The notes under the pieces were generated by a model. That model did no database searches and was not told the DNA's origin. It saw only the letters and a list, made by a program, of their open reading frames with translations. Shown here one piece after another: positions 18,020 through 27,090 of a DNA stretch of 64,000 bases. This DNA comes from Pseudogemmobacter humi (GTDB taxonomy: Bacteria > Pseudomonadota > Alphaproteobacteria > Rhodobacterales > Rhodobacteraceae), in contig NZ_UXAW01000088.1 in the NCBI RefSeq assembly GCF_900609055.1, positions 1 to 64,000 of the forward strand, given 5' to 3'. Position 1 is the stretch's first letter. Each line of letters opens with the position of its first letter. The position numbers and the translations under genes are program-made.

Positions 18020-18188
18020 TGTGCTTCCCTTGCAGGCTTTCGGTCGGGCGCGAGGGTAGCTGCGGGGCAAGGAAAGGGAAAGGGCAAACCGGCCTGATCG
18101 GTTGACGGCGGGTCATTTGTCGCCGAAAGAATTGCGCATAATCAGCGGGGCGCGCACCCTTCGCGCGCGCCACAGGAGGAGACCGGGA

Positions 18189-19379
18189 ATGGGCTGGAAA
18201 ACGCTGGACGACATCGCTTTGGCCGGAAAGGTCGTGCTGACCCGCGTGGACATCAACGTGCCGATGGAAGACGGCCGCGTCACCGACACCACCCGGATCG
18301 ACAAGATCGCCCCCACGGTCGAGGACATCATCGCCCGCGGCGGCAAGGTGGTGCTTCTGGCCCATTTCGACCGCCCGAAGGGCAAGGTGGTGCCGGAGAT
18401 GAGCCTCGGCCGCATCGCCCCCGCGCTGGAAGCCAGCCTCGGGCGCAAGGTGGTGTTCTCGCCCGAGAGCACCGGCGCGGCGGCGAAGGCGGCCATCGCC
18501 GAAGCCGGGCCGCATGATGTGGTGTTGCTTGAGAACAGCCGTTTCCACCCCGGTGAAGAGAAGAACGACCCCGATCTCGCCGCCGCCTTCGCCGCGCTCG
18601 GCGACATCTATGTGAACGACGCCTTCTCGGCCGCGCATCGGGCGCATGCCTCGACCGAAGGCGTGGCGCGGCTTCTGCCCCATGCGGCGGGGCGGCTGAT
18701 GGAGGCGGAGCTGAAGGCGCTGGACGCCGCGCTCGGGAAGCCCGCGCGCCCGGTGATGGCGGTTGTGGGCGGCGCCAAGGTCTCGACCAAGCTGGATCTG
18801 CTGGGCAATCTGGTCGCGAAGGTCGATCACCTGGCGATCGGCGGCGGCATGGCGAACACCTTTCTGGTGGCGCAAGGCGTGAACGTGGGCAAATCGCTGG
18901 CCGAGCGCGACATGGCCGAGACCGCCCGCGAGATCCTGAAAAAGGCCGAGGCCGCGGGCTGCCGGATCCATCTGCCGGTCGATGTGGTGGTGGCGCAGGA
19001 GTTCAGGGCCGGCGCCGCCAGCCGGATCGTGCCGGTCTCGGCCTGCCCTGACGATGCGATGATCCTCGACGCCGGGCCCGAGACGGTCGCGGGCCTCAGG
19101 GCGGTGATGGGCCAATGCGCCACGCTGATCTGGAACGGCCCGCTCGGCGCCTTCGAGATCGCGCCCTTCGACGCGGCGACCGTGGCCGCCGCGCGCGAGG
19201 CCGCGCGGCTGACCCAGGCCGGGCAGCTGATCTCGGTCGCGGGCGGCGGCGATACGGTGGCGGCGCTGAACCAGGCCGGGGCGGCGCAGGATTTCACCTT
19301 CATCTCGACCGCGGGCGGCGCCTTCCTCGAATGGATGGAAGGCAAGGAACTGCCGGGCGTCGCCGCGCTGCTGGCATAA
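18189..19379 (+). CDS. pgk: Phosphoglycerate kinase
   Basis: Glycolytic and Calvin-cycle enzyme transferring phosphate between 1,3-bisphosphoglycerate and ADP. 396 residues with [65 protein letters not shown] and the C-terminal [13 protein letters not shown]. The usual SHLGRPKG motif reads AHFDRPKG, as in other alphaproteobacterial PGKs. ATG 18189 follows GGAGGAGACCGGGA. The class I aldolase gene follows 91 bp downstream on the same strand. Confidence 0.96.
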   Translation: MGWKTLDDIALAGKVVLTRVDINVPMEDGRVTDTTRIDKIAPTVEDIIARGGKVVLLAHFDRPKGKVVPEMSLGRIAPALEASLGRKVVFSPESTGAAAKAAIAEAGPHDVVLLENSRFHPGEEKNDPDLAAAFAALGDIYVNDAFSAAHRAHASTEGVARLLPHAAGRLMEAELKALDAALGKPARPVMAVVGGAKVSTKLDLLGNLVAKVDHLAIGGGMANTFLVAQGVNVGKSLAERDMAETAREILKKAEAAGCRIHLPVDVVVAQEFRAGAASRIVPVSACPDDAMILDAGPETVAGLRAVMGQCATLIWNGPLGAFEIAPFDAATVAAAREAARLTQAGQLISVAGGGDTVAALNQAGAAQDFTFISTAGGAFLEWMEGKELPGVAALLA

Positions 19380-19470
19380 GCGCGCGCGCTTACGCTAACA
19401 GCATTGCAGCGGGGGCGGGTCTGGCGCTAAGGCGCACCGCAACAGAGTCTGATCCGGGAAGGGTATCGCG

Positions 19471-20364
19471 ATGAGCAAGGCAGAAATGACGGCGCAGATC
19501 GGCAAGGGCAACGGCTTCATCGCCGCGCTGGACCAGTCGGGGGGCTCGACCCCCAAGGCGCTGAAGCAATACGGGATCGAATCCGACGCCTGGACCGATG
19601 AGACCGGCATGTTCGATCTGGTCCATGCCATGCGCGCGCGGATCATCAAAAGCCCGGCCTTCTCGGGCGACAAGGTGATCGGCGCGATCCTGTTCGAGCA
19701 GACCATGGACCGCGAGATCGACGGCATCCCGACCGCGACCTATCTCTGGGACAAGCGCCGGGTGGTGCCGTTCCTCAAGATCGACAAGGGCCTTGCCGAC
19801 GAGGCGCAGGGGTGCCAGCTGATGAAGCCGATGCCGGAGCTGGACGCGCTGCTTTCGCGCGCGGTCAAGGCCGGGATCTTCGGCACCAAGGAACGCTCGG
19901 TGATTTCGGCGGCGGATGAGGCCGGGATCAAAGCGGTGGTCGAACAGCAGTTCGCGGTCGGCAAACAGGTGCTGTCGCATGGTCTGATGCCGATCATCGA
20001 GCCCGAGGTCACGATCACCATCGCCGACAAGGCCGAGGCCGAGGCGATCCTGCGCCGCGAGATCCTCGCACAGCTCGACGCGCTGCCCGAGGGCGTTCAG
20101 GTCATGCTCAAGCTGACCCTGCCCTCCGAGGCGAATTTCTACGCCCCGCTCGTCGATCATCCGAAAGTGCTGAAAGTGGTGGCGCTGTCGGGCGGCTATT
20201 CGCGCGACGAGGCCAACCGGATGCTGGCGCAAAACCGCGGCGTGATCGCGTCGTTCTCGCGCGCTTTGTCCGAGGGGCTGAAGGCGCAGCAGAGCGAGGG
20301 CGAATTCGACGCCACGCTGAAAGCGGCGGTGGATTCGATCCACGCGGCCTCGGTCGCGGGCTGA
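19471..20364 (+). CDS. fda: Fructose-bisphosphate aldolase, class I
   Basis: Cleaves fructose-1,6-bisphosphate by a Schiff-base mechanism. 297 residues of the bacterial class I type: GFIAALDQSGGSTPKALKQYG, VIGAILFEQTMDR, VPFLKIDKGL, LMPIIEPEVTI, and VMLKLTLPSE with the Schiff-base Lys, then LSGGYSRDEANRML. The ATG at 19471 is preceded by GGGAAGGGTATCGCG. It forms a glycolytic pair with pgk. A long inverted repeat follows the stop codon. Confidence 0.93.
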   Translation: MSKAEMTAQIGKGNGFIAALDQSGGSTPKALKQYGIESDAWTDETGMFDLVHAMRARIIKSPAFSGDKVIGAILFEQTMDREIDGIPTATYLWDKRRVVPFLKIDKGLADEAQGCQLMKPMPELDALLSRAVKAGIFGTKERSVISAADEAGIKAVVEQQFAVGKQVLSHGLMPIIEPEVTITIADKAEAEAILRREILAQLDALPEGVQVMLKLTLPSEANFYAPLVDHPKVLKVVALSGGYSRDEANRMLAQNRGVIASFSRALSEGLKAQQSEGEFDATLKAAVDSIHAASVAG

Positions 20365-20372
20365 AGGCACGA

Positions 20373-20415
20373 AATCGTAAGGGAACCCCGCGAGACAAGG
20401 GATTCCCTTACGATT
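20373..20415. terminator. Long hairpin after the aldolase gene
   Basis: AATCGTAAGGGAACCC / GGG-A-TTCCCTTACGATT: a 16-bp stem with one bulge and a 10-nt loop, eight bases after the stop codon. No T-run follows, so it may act as an RNA-stabilising 3' structure or a factor-assisted terminator. Confidence 0.55.
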
Positions 20416-20476
20416 CGTTTCATGCGATGATTCGCCCGACGCCCCCATGCAAGAGGGGCAGCAGAGGCATCGGCAT

Positions 20477-20779
20477 ATGACACGGGTTCAGGCGCGGCGC
20501 AGCATCGGCGGGCTGATCTATTTCGCCGTCGCGATCACGCTCGGCATTTATTTCACCTTCGCCGCGGTGCAGGGCGATTACGGCGTGTTCCGCCGGGTCG
20601 AGATCAATGCCGAAGCCGCGGTGCTGCGCGGCGAGCGCGACCGGCTGGCGCTGGACCTGGCGGATATGCGCAATCTGACGCATCGCCTGTCGGACAATTA
20701 CCTCGACACCGACCTTCTGGACGAGCGCGCCCGCGAAGTGCTGGGCTATATGCGCGCGGATGAGATCGTCATTCGCTGA
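20477..20779 (+). CDS. ftsB: Septum formation initiator, FtsB/DivIC family
   Basis: 100 residues: short cytoplasmic N-terminus, one transmembrane helix (GLIYFAVAITLGIYFTFAAV), then a periplasmic coiled coil with LRGERDRLALDLADMRNLTHRLS and the family-like DTDLLDERAREVLGYMRADEIVI. FtsB bridges FtsL and FtsQ in the divisome. ATG 20477 is chosen so that the TM helix lies near the N-terminus; an ATG at 20447 is in frame. It lies upstream of the pdh operon, a common alphaproteobacterial arrangement, but small genes intervene on the other strand here. Confidence 0.85.
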   Translation: MTRVQARRSIGGLIYFAVAITLGIYFTFAAVQGDYGVFRRVEINAEAAVLRGERDRLALDLADMRNLTHRLSDNYLDTDLLDERAREVLGYMRADEIVIR

Positions 20780-20867
20780 AAGGCCCTGACCGGCGCGCGG
20801 GTTGGGCCCCGGGGTCGGCAAGACATCAGAGCATGGCCCGCGCGGCAGGCCATGCCCCGGGATGCGC

Positions 20868-21035
20868 TCAGGACTTCCGGCGCAGCGCCTCTCTCTCGCG
20901 CGCGGCTTCCAGCCCCTCCATGAATTCCTTGTGCTTCTTGCGGCCGGCGGCAGCGCGCTGGATCTCTGCCGGGGTTGCGGGCCGGCTCAGATATTCTGCG
21001 AGATTAAAGGGCGCCTTTTGCGAAAAATTCGTCAT
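20868..21035 (-). CDS. Small basic protein of unknown function
   Basis: 55 residues, MTNFSQKAPFNL... with a Lys/Arg/Glu-rich helical C-terminal half ending in RRKS. The start at 21035 is fixed by GGAGG five bases upstream; an in-frame start 30 bp earlier has no SD. No family was recognised. The charged helix would suit nucleic acid or protein binding, but this is speculation. It lies alone between ftsB and a VOC-family gene. Confidence 0.6.
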   Translation of the reverse strand: MTNFSQKAPFNLAEYLSRPATPAEIQRAAAGRKKHKEFMEGLEAAREREALRRKS

Positions 21036-21136
21036 GTCAGCCTCCGTGCGGCGAGGTGCCGTCACTCCCCTTTAGCAGACCCGTCACCGAAAGGCCCGCG
21101 CTTGTTCGGGGCGGATGAACTCCGCTTTTGCGGGGT

Positions 21137-21511
21137 TCAGGTGTCGCTCACCTGCCGCGAGACAAACCACTGCGTCCCGTCGGGCGAGCGGAAGCCCCCG
21201 CGCCGGTCGCCGTCGCCCTTCTCGGTCATCGCCTGTATCAGTTCGGCCCCCGCCGCGAGGGCGTGCGCCAGGGCGGCATCGGGATCCTCCAGATAGAGAT
21301 GCAGCATGGCCTGAGGCCCTTTTGCCTCGCCCATCATCAGAACGCTGTCGCCGATCCGGCATTCGGCATGCATGATGCCACCCCCCTCCCTCGGGATGAC
21401 CCTGAGGCGGGTGGCCGCAAACACGGTTTCGCAGAAGGCCAGAACCGCCCCGGCGTCCTCGACCAGCAGATAGGGGGCAAGATCGGTATAGCTCTCGGGT
21501 TTGTAAGCCAT
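21137..21511 (-). CDS. VOC family protein (glyoxalase/PhnB-like)
   Basis: 124 residues with the vicinal-oxygen-chelate fold of PhnB-like proteins: TDLAPYLLVEDAGAVLAFCE, IMHAECRIGDSVLMMGEA, LHLYLEDPDAALAHALAAGA and GGFRSPDGTQWFVSRQ. The reaction and metal are unknown. ATG 21511 (MAYKPESYT) is chosen where homology starts. It diverges from pdhA, and its 5' region abuts the pdh promoter (178 bp between starts). Confidence 0.82.
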   Translation of the reverse strand: MAYKPESYTDLAPYLLVEDAGAVLAFCETVFAATRLRVIPREGGGIMHAECRIGDSVLMMGEAKGPQAMLHLYLEDPDAALAHALAAGAELIQAMTEKGDGDRRGGFRSPDGTQWFVSRQVSDT

Positions 21512-21623
21512 CCGGGGATGATTTCGGAGGACCCCGCCCCTGTCAAGGCCGGGTGCCGTAAGCGGTATGGCCCTGAGCGGCAGAGCGGCGCTGGCCGGAA
21601 AGCGCGACCGGCGCATTTTCGCT

Positions 21624-21653
21624 TTGACCCAGCAAACTCCGATACACTATAAA
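21624..21653 (+). promoter_or_regulatory. Predicted pdhA promoter
   Basis: TTGACC (21624-21629), 18-bp spacer, TATAAA (21648-21653); start near 21660. A 22-bp inverted repeat overlaps the -10 and the start. Confidence 0.6.
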
Positions 21654-21673
21654 TGGTTTAACGCTAAACCATT
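21652..21673. promoter_or_regulatory. Candidate operator at the pdhA promoter
   Basis: Perfect inverted repeat AATGGTTTA-ACGC-TAAACCATT, 9-bp arms, overlapping the end of the -10 box and the predicted start. The TGGT...ACCA ends resemble operators of GntR-family regulators such as PdhR/LldR/FadR, but the spacing differs. The position suggests repression by a dimeric factor; the identity is unknown. Confidence 0.5.
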
Positions 21674-21689
21674 CTCCGGGGAGGAGCGC

Positions 21690-22676
21690 ATGGCACGAAA
21701 GCCCGAGCCGAGGCCCAATGTCTCGAAAGACGAGCTGCTGAAATACTACCGCGAGATGCTTCTGATCCGGCGGTTCGAGGAAAAGGCGGGCCAGCTTTAC
21801 GGCATGGGGCTGATCGGCGGCTTCTGCCACCTCTATATCGGCCAGGAGGCGGTTGTGGTCGGCCTGGAGGCCGCCGCGAAAGAGGGCGACAAGCGCATCA
21901 CCAGCTACCGCGACCACGGCCATATGCTGGCCTGCGGGATGGAGCCGAAGGGCGTGATGGCGGAACTGACCGGGCGCATCGGCGGCTACTCGAAGGGCAA
22001 AGGCGGCTCGATGCATATGTTCAGCCGCGAGAAGCATTTCTACGGCGGCCATGGCATCGTCGGCGCCCAGGTGCCGCTCGGGGCCGGGCTGGCCTTCGCC
22101 GACCGCTATCTCGGCAATGACAACGTGACCTTCACCTATTTCGGCGACGGCGCGGCCAACCAGGGCCAGGTCTATGAAACCTACAACATGGCCGAACTCT
22201 GGAGCCTGCCGGTGGTTTTCGTGATCGAGAACAACCAGTATGCCATGGGCACCAGCGTGAAACGCTCGACCAAATCCACCACGCTTTACGAGCGCGGCGT
22301 GGCCTACGGCATTCCGGGCGAGCAGGTCGACGGCATGGATGTGCTGGCGGTCAAGGCCGCGGGCGAGAAGGCGGTGGCGCATTGCCGCGCCGGCAAGGGG
22401 CCCTACATCCTGGAAATGATGACCTACCGCTACCGCGGCCATTCGATGTCGGATCCGGCGAAATACCGCACCCGCGAAGAGGTCGAGAAGATCCGCACCG
22501 AGAAGGACTGCATCGAGCATGTCCGCGATCTGCTGACCCAGGGCGGGCTGGCCTCGGACGAGGATCTGAAAGCCATCGACAAAGAGATCAAGGCGCTGGT
22601 GAACGAGGCGGCCGAATTCTCGAAGGAAAGCCCGGAGCCGCCGGTGGCGGAACTCTGGACCGATATCACCGTCTGA
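21690..22676 (+). CDS. pdhA: Pyruvate dehydrogenase E1 component, alpha subunit
   Basis: The ThDP-dependent E1 decarboxylates pyruvate and acetylates the lipoyl domains of E2. 328 residues with YREMLLIRRFEEKAGQLYGM, GGFCHLYIGQEAVVVG, the ThDP motif GDGAANQGQVYETYNMAELW...ENNQYAMGT, and the phosphorylation-loop-like YRGHSMSDPAKYRTREE. ATG 21690 follows GGGGAGGAGCGC. It is the first gene of pdhA-pdhB-pdhC, 15 bp before pdhB. No lpd (E3) gene follows in the window. Confidence 0.97.
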   Translation: MARKPEPRPNVSKDELLKYYREMLLIRRFEEKAGQLYGMGLIGGFCHLYIGQEAVVVGLEAAAKEGDKRITSYRDHGHMLACGMEPKGVMAELTGRIGGYSKGKGGSMHMFSREKHFYGGHGIVGAQVPLGAGLAFADRYLGNDNVTFTYFGDGAANQGQVYETYNMAELWSLPVVFVIENNQYAMGTSVKRSTKSTTLYERGVAYGIPGEQVDGMDVLAVKAAGEKAVAHCRAGKGPYILEMMTYRYRGHSMSDPAKYRTREEVEKIRTEKDCIEHVRDLLTQGGLASDEDLKAIDKEIKALVNEAAEFSKESPEPPVAELWTDITV

Positions 22677-22691
22677 GGGAGGAGAGACGAT

Positions 22692-24080
22692 ATGGCAACG
22701 CAGGTTCTGATGCCGGCGCTTTCTCCGACCATGGAGGAAGGCACCCTCGCCAGATGGCTGGTGAAAGAGGGCGATACGGTGAAATCCGGCCAGGTCATCG
22801 CCGAGATCGAGACCGACAAGGCGACGATGGAGTTCGAGGCGGTCGATGAAGGGATCATCGGCAGGCTGCTGGTCGCCGAAGGGGCGGCCGGGGTGAAGGT
22901 GAATACCCCGATCGCCGTCCTGATCGAAGAGGGCGAGGACGCCTCTTCCGTCGCTGACGCTCCCTCATCGGCCCCGGCCACAGCGAAGAGCGAAAGCGAT
23001 GAGCGGCCCGCGGCAGCAGTCGCGGCGGTCCCGGCCGCCCCTGCCCCGGTGCAGCCTGCGAAGGGCTGGCCGCATGCCGACCTGCCCGAAGGCGCACAGA
23101 CCAAGACCATGACCGTGCGCGAGGCCCTGCGCGAGGCCATGGCCGAAGAGATGCGCGCCGCACCCAACGTCTTTCTGATGGGCGAAGAGGTCGGCGAATA
23201 TCAGGGCGCCTACAAGATCAGCCAGGGGCTGCTCGACGAATTCGGCTCGAAACGGGTGGTCGATACCCCGATCACCGAACACGGTTTCGCCGGGATCGCG
23301 GTCGGCGCCTCCTGGGGGGGGCTGCGGCCCATCGTCGAATTCATGACCTTCAACTTCGCGATGCAGGCCATCGACCATCTGATCAATTCGGCGGCCAAGA
23401 CGCTTTACATGTCCGGGGGCCAGATGGGCTCGCCCATCGTGTTCCGCGGCCCGAACGGCGCGGCGGCGCGGGTGGGCGCGCAGCACAGCCAGGATTACGC
23501 CGCCTGGTATGCGGCAATTCCGGGGCTGAAAGTGGCGATGCCCTGGTCGGCGGCCGATGCCAAAGGCCTGCTGAAAACCGCGATCCGCGACAACAATCCG
23601 GTGATCTTCCTCGAAAACGAGATCATGTATGGCCGCAGCTTCGAGGTGCCGGTGGGCGACGATTTCACCATCCCCTTCGGCAAGGCCTCGATCGTGCGGG
23701 AGGGCCGCGACGTGACCCTGGTCTCCTTCGGGATCGGCGTGAGCCATGCGCTGGCGGCCGCGGAAGAACTGGCGAAAGAGGGGATTGAGGCCGAGGTGAT
23801 CAACCTGCGCACGCTCCGCCCCATCGACTACGACACGGTGCTGGCGAGCGTGCAGAAGACCAACCGCTGCGTGACCGTCGAGGAAGGCTTCCCGGTCGGG
23901 TCCATCGGCGATCATCTCGCCTCCACCATCATGCAGCGCGCCTTCGACTGGCTGGACGCGCCGGTGGTGACCTGCACCGGCAAGGACGTGCCGATGCCCT
24001 ATGCGGCCAATCTGGAAAAGCTCGCGCTCATCACCCCGGCCGAAGTGGTCGCGGCGGTGAAGTCGGTCTGCTACCGCTGA
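22692..24080 (+). CDS. pdhB: Pyruvate dehydrogenase E1 beta subunit with N-terminal lipoyl domain
   Basis: 462 residues: a lipoyl domain at 1-78 (lipoyl Lys43 in [10 protein letters not shown]), an Ala/Pro linker at 80-130, then the transketolase-like E1-beta domain ([69 protein letters not shown]). A lipoyl-bearing E1-beta is characteristic of alphaproteobacterial PDH. The lipoyl-coding DNA is a near copy of that in pdhC exactly 1400 bp downstream. It is translated from an SD (GGGAGGAGAGACG) right after pdhA. Confidence 0.97.
   Translation: MATQVLMPALSPTMEEGTLARWLVKEGDTVKSGQVIAEIETDKATMEFEAVDEGIIGRLLVAEGAAGVKVNTPIAVLIEEGEDASSVADAPSSAPATAKSESDERPAAAVAAVPAAPAPVQPAKGWPHADLPEGAQTKTMTVREALREAMAEEMRAAPNVFLMGEEVGEYQGAYKISQGLLDEFGSKRVVDTPITEHGFAGIAVGASWGGLRPIVEFMTFNFAMQAIDHLINSAAKTLYMSGGQMGSPIVFRGPNGAAARVGAQHSQDYAAWYAAIPGLKVAMPWSAADAKGLLKTAIRDNNPVIFLENEIMYGRSFEVPVGDDFTIPFGKASIVREGRDVTLVSFGIGVSHALAAAEELAKEGIEAEVINLRTLRPIDYDTVLASVQKTNRCVTVEEGFPVGSIGDHLASTIMQRAFDWLDAPVVTCTGKDVPMPYAANLEKLALITPAEVVAAVKSVCYR
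22788..22963 (+). repeat. Lipoyl-domain direct repeat, copy in pdhB
   Basis: Within the lipoyl coding region, blocks 22788-22831 (44 bp) and 22932-22963 (32 bp) are identical to 24188-24231 and 24332-24363 in pdhC, both at an offset of exactly 1400 bp. The linker block uses codons (TCT, GCT, TCA) unlike the rest of the genes. Confidence 0.85.
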
Positions 24081-24091
24081 GGGAGGGGAAA

Positions 24092-25390
24092 ATGGCTGTG
24101 CAAATCCTGATGCCCGCGCTGTCTCCGACCATGGAGGAAGGCACGCTGGCGAAATGGCTGGTGAAAGAAGGCGACGAGGTCCGCTCGGGCCAGGTCATCG
24201 CCGAGATCGAGACCGACAAGGCGACGATGGAATTCGAGGCGGTGGACGAAGGCGTGGTCGGCAAACTGCTGATCGCCGAGGGCACCGGCGGCGTGAAGGT
24301 CAACACGCCGATCGCGGTTTTGATCGAGGAAGGCGAGGACGCCTCTTCCGTCGCTGACGCTCCGTCATCGGCCCCGGCAGCGAAGAGCGAGGCGAAGCCA
24401 GGCGATGAGCGGCCCGTAGCCCCCGCCCCCGCCCCCGCGGCAGCAGCCGCGGCACCGGCGGGCGCCCGGGTCTTCGCCTCGCCGCTCGCCCGGCGGATCG
24501 CGAAGGAAAAGGGGATCGACCTTGTCGCGGTGAGGGGCTCCGGCCCGCATGGCCGGATCGTGCGCGCCGATGTGGAACAGGCGAAGCCCGGCGCCGCGCC
24601 GGCTGCCGCCCCCGCGGTGGCGCCAGCGGTGCCAGCGGCGAAACCCGCCGCACCGGCGGGGGCACCGGCAGAGGCCGTGATGAAGATCTATGCCGACCGC
24701 GCTTTCGAGGAAATCGCGCTCGACGGGATGCGCCGCACCATCGCTGCGCGGCTCTCCGAAGCGAAACAGACCATCCCGCATTTCTATCTGCGCCGCGAAG
24801 TGCGGCTGGATGCGCTGATGGCCCTGCGCGCGCAACTGAACAAGGGGCTGGAATCGCGCGGCGTGAAGCTCTCGGTCAACGATTTCATCATCAAGGCCTG
24901 CGCGCTGGCCTTGCAGGCGGTGCCCGATGCCAATGCGGTCTGGGCGGGCGACCGGATCCTGAAGCTGAAACCCTCGGATGTCGCGGTGGCGGTCGCGGTC
25001 GAGGGCGGGCTGTTCACCCCCGTCCTGCGCGATGCCGAGACGAAGACGCTCTCGGTGCTGTCGGCCGAGATGAAGGATCTCGCGGGCCGGGCAAAATTGA
25101 AGAAACTGGCGCCGCACGAATACCAGGGCGGCAGTTTCGCGATCTCGAATCTCGGCATGTTCGGGGTCGAGAATTTCGACGCTGTGATCAATCCGCCGCA
25201 TGGGGCGATCCTCGCGGTCGGCGCCGGGGTGAAGAAGCCGGTGGTGCTGGAGGACGGCTCGGTCGGCGTGGCGACGGTGATGTCGATGACGCTCTCGGTC
25301 GATCACCGGGTGATCGACGGCGCGCTCGGGGCGGAGTTCCTGAAGATCGTGGTCGAGGCGCTGGAAAACCCGATCTCGATACTGGCTTGA
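24092..25390 (+). CDS. pdhC: Dihydrolipoamide acetyltransferase (PDH E2)
   Basis: 432 residues: one lipoyl domain (1-78, Lys43), Ala/Pro linker, peripheral-subunit binding domain at about 125-160 ([16 protein letters not shown]...[14 protein letters not shown]), second linker, and the catalytic acetyltransferase domain at about 205-432 with the active-site [14 protein letters not shown]. It forms the core of the PDH complex. ATG 24092 follows GGGAGGGGAAA, 11 bp after the pdhB stop. The operon ends in a hairpin pair (25398-25459). Confidence 0.97.
   Translation: MAVQILMPALSPTMEEGTLAKWLVKEGDEVRSGQVIAEIETDKATMEFEAVDEGVVGKLLIAEGTGGVKVNTPIAVLIEEGEDASSVADAPSSAPAAKSEAKPGDERPVAPAPAPAAAAAAPAGARVFASPLARRIAKEKGIDLVAVRGSGPHGRIVRADVEQAKPGAAPAAAPAVAPAVPAAKPAAPAGAPAEAVMKIYADRAFEEIALDGMRRTIAARLSEAKQTIPHFYLRREVRLDALMALRAQLNKGLESRGVKLSVNDFIIKACALALQAVPDANAVWAGDRILKLKPSDVAVAVAVEGGLFTPVLRDAETKTLSVLSAEMKDLAGRAKLKKLAPHEYQGGSFAISNLGMFGVENFDAVINPPHGAILAVGAGVKKPVVLEDGSVGVATVMSMTLSVDHRVIDGALGAEFLKIVVEALENPISILA
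24188..24363 (+). repeat. Lipoyl-domain direct repeat, copy in pdhC
   Basis: Partner of 22788-22963. The two identical blocks (44 and 32 bp) suggest recent duplication or gene conversion between the lipoyl domains of E1-beta and E2. Confidence 0.85.
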
Positions 25391-25397
25391 GACAGGA

Positions 25398-25459
25398 GCG
25401 GGGGTTTCACACCCCCGCCAGCCTGTTGGTTTCCCGAACCAATGGCGAAACCAACAGGC
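25398..25459. repeat. Tandem hairpins after pdhC, copy P3
   Basis: Hairpin GCGGGGGT-TTCAC-ACCCCCGC (25398-25418), then GCCTGTTGGTTTC / GAAACCAACAGGC with perfect 13-bp arms (25421-25459). It sits between the convergent pdhC and CDP-alcohol phosphotransferase genes. Probably 3'-end structures for one or both transcripts. Confidence 0.75.
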
Positions 25460-25466
25460 GACCCGT

Positions 25467-25495
25467 GGGATGTTTTCAGACAGAAAATGCTCAGC
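25467..25495 (-). repeat. Dispersed intergenic repeat, copy A3 (short)
   Basis: GGGATGTTTTCAGACAGAAA followed by ATGCTCAGC: a shortened A-type core in reverse orientation. It overlaps the stop codon of the CDP-alcohol phosphotransferase gene. Confidence 0.65.
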
Positions 25496-26144
25496 CGCGC
25501 GCGTCGAGTTGTTCGAGCAGGCGAAGCGCGCGGCGGGCGATGGTGGCGAGGATGCCGCCGGCGATCAGCCAGAGCGCGGTCTGCATGATCACGGCGCCGG
25601 TGTAGCCGATGGGCAGCAGCGCGGCCATGAGGCAGGCCAGCGTCAGCGCGGCCATCCGGTGCGGTTTCGCCATCGGGCCGCGGAAATCGGGGGTAAAACC
25701 CTCGGCCCGGCCGAATTCGCGCAGGTAGGCGGTGAGGACCGCCAGCGCGCCGCAGCCCAGACCGAGCGCGGGCGATCCGGCGAACAGCCCCGCCCCCCAG
25801 AAGAACAGCAGATCCGCCGCGCGGTCCGGCGCCTCGTTCCAGAACGCGCCGCGGGCCGAGGACTTGCCGCCTTCGACCGCCACCATCCCGTCGATCAGGT
25901 TGCACAGGAGTCGCAACTGGACCGTGAGCGCGGCGAGGATCAGCAGCAGGCTCTGCCCGATCAGGCCGGAAACGGCTGCCGCCCAGAGGAACAGGAGCCC
26001 GAGCCCCGCGAAGCCGACCGAGGCGAGGGAGATCTGGTCGGGGGTGATATCGCTCGCGGCGAGGCGGCTCGCGAGTTTCCCGATCAGCGGGTTGGAGCGC
26101 GCGCGGATCGGGCGGCGGTTGGGGCTGTCGGGGGTCTCGCTCAT
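25491..26144 (-). CDS. CDP-alcohol phosphatidyltransferase family protein (YnbA-like)
   Basis: 217 residues, about six transmembrane helices. The CDP-alcohol signature is present in variant form: NLIDGMVAVEGGKSSARGA followed by FWNEAPDRAAD, where the canonical D-x2-D-G-x2-A-R spacing is changed by an insertion and the first Asp reads Asn. This variant resembles YnbA-type proteins, encoded with a CdsA-like YnbB. It would join a CDP-linked lipid to an alcohol; the product is unknown. Start ATG 26144 (MSETPDSP). The CdsA-like gene ends 4 bp upstream, so the two are one operon. Confidence 0.8.
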   Translation of the reverse strand: MSETPDSPNRRPIRARSNPLIGKLASRLAASDITPDQISLASVGFAGLGLLFLWAAAVSGLIGQSLLLILAALTVQLRLLCNLIDGMVAVEGGKSSARGAFWNEAPDRAADLLFFWGAGLFAGSPALGLGCGALAVLTAYLREFGRAEGFTPDFRGPMAKPHRMAALTLACLMAALLPIGYTGAVIMQTALWLIAGGILATIARRALRLLEQLDARG

Positions 26145-26148
26145 GCTC

Positions 26149-27090
26149 TCAGGTCCAGAACCAGCGGGTGAGATGGAAGAAGATCGGCGCGGCGAAGACC
26201 ACGCTGTCGAGCCGGTCGAGGAAGCCGCCATGACCCGCGATCAGATGGCCCCAGTCCTTGACGCCCTTATCGCGCTTGATCGCCGACATCACCAGCCCGC
26301 CGAAGAAGCCCATCAGCGTTACCGCCAGCGCCATACCCGCGGCCTGCATCAGCGAGAACGGTGTCATCCACCAGAGCGCGGCACCCGCGGCGCTGGCGGT
26401 CAGAGTGCCGCCGATCAGCCCCTCCCAAGTCTTCGAGGGCGAGAGCTGCGGCGCGACCTTGCGCCGCCCGATCAGCTTGCCCCAGACATATTGCATCACG
26501 TCCGACAACTGGACGGTGAAGATCAGCCAGGCGATCAGGATGACGCCGCGCCCCTCGTAGCCGGGGATGTTGAGGCTCAGGAGCGCCGGGACATGGCTCA
26601 CGCAATAGACGCAGATCATCAGCGCCCATTGGGTCTCGGCCACCCGGGTCAGATAGCCCTTCGTCTCGCCGCGCAAAGCCGAGACGACCGGCATCAGGAG
26701 GAAAGCGTAGACCGGGATGAAGATCGAATAGAGCCCATACCAGTCGGTCCCGATCAGCCAGTATTGCACCGGCAGGACGACGAAGAAGGCCCCGGCCAGC
26801 GCCCAGTGATCGGCGCGCGCCTTGGCGGTCAGCGTAAGGAATTCGCGCAAAGCCGAGAAGGAGAGGATCGCGAACAGGATCACCACCCCCGGCCGTCCCG
26901 CGATGAAGGCAAGCGACAGCAGGACCACCATCCCCCACCAGGCGGCGATCCTCGCATTAAGGTTCTCGATCACCGGGTTCGAGCCGTCCGGCGCGACTTT
27001 CGCCCGCAGAAGCTCGCCGATCACGGTGGCAAGGATCAGGATCAGCGCAACGCCGAGCAGAAGCCAGATCAGATGCGGGGTGGTGGTCAT
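26149..27090 (-). CDS. Phosphatidate cytidylyltransferase-like protein (CdsA/YnbB-like)
   Basis: 313 residues with about eight transmembrane helices and the C-terminal CTP-transferase signature: LSPSKTWEGLIGGTLTA and SAIKRDKGVKDWGHLI followed by AGHGGFLDRLDS. It makes CDP-diacylglycerol from phosphatidate and CTP at the inner membrane. With PlsC-like and CDP-alcohol transferase genes on both sides, it would supply the intermediate for a dedicated lipid. Start and upstream stop overlap by 4 bp (ATGA). Probably a second, pathway-specific CdsA rather than the housekeeping one, which normally lies with uppS/dxr. Confidence 0.85.
   Translation of the reverse strand: MTTTPHLIWLLLGVALILILATVIGELLRAKVAPDGSNPVIENLNARIAAWWGMVVLLSLAFIAGRPGVVILFAILSFSALREFLTLTAKARADHWALAGAFFVVLPVQYWLIGTDWYGLYSIFIPVYAFLLMPVVSALRGETKGYLTRVAETQWALMICVYCVSHVPALLSLNIPGYEGRGVILIAWLIFTVQLSDVMQYVWGKLIGRRKVAPQLSPSKTWEGLIGGTLTASAAGAALWWMTPFSLMQAAGMALAVTLMGFFGGLVMSAIKRDKGVKDWGHLIAGHGGFLDRLDSVVFAAPIFFHLTRWFWT

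Noticed and set aside
21567-21689. Upstream in-frame extension of pdhA
   Set aside because: It would cover the promoter and operator; ATG 21690 has a strong SD and the family starts there.
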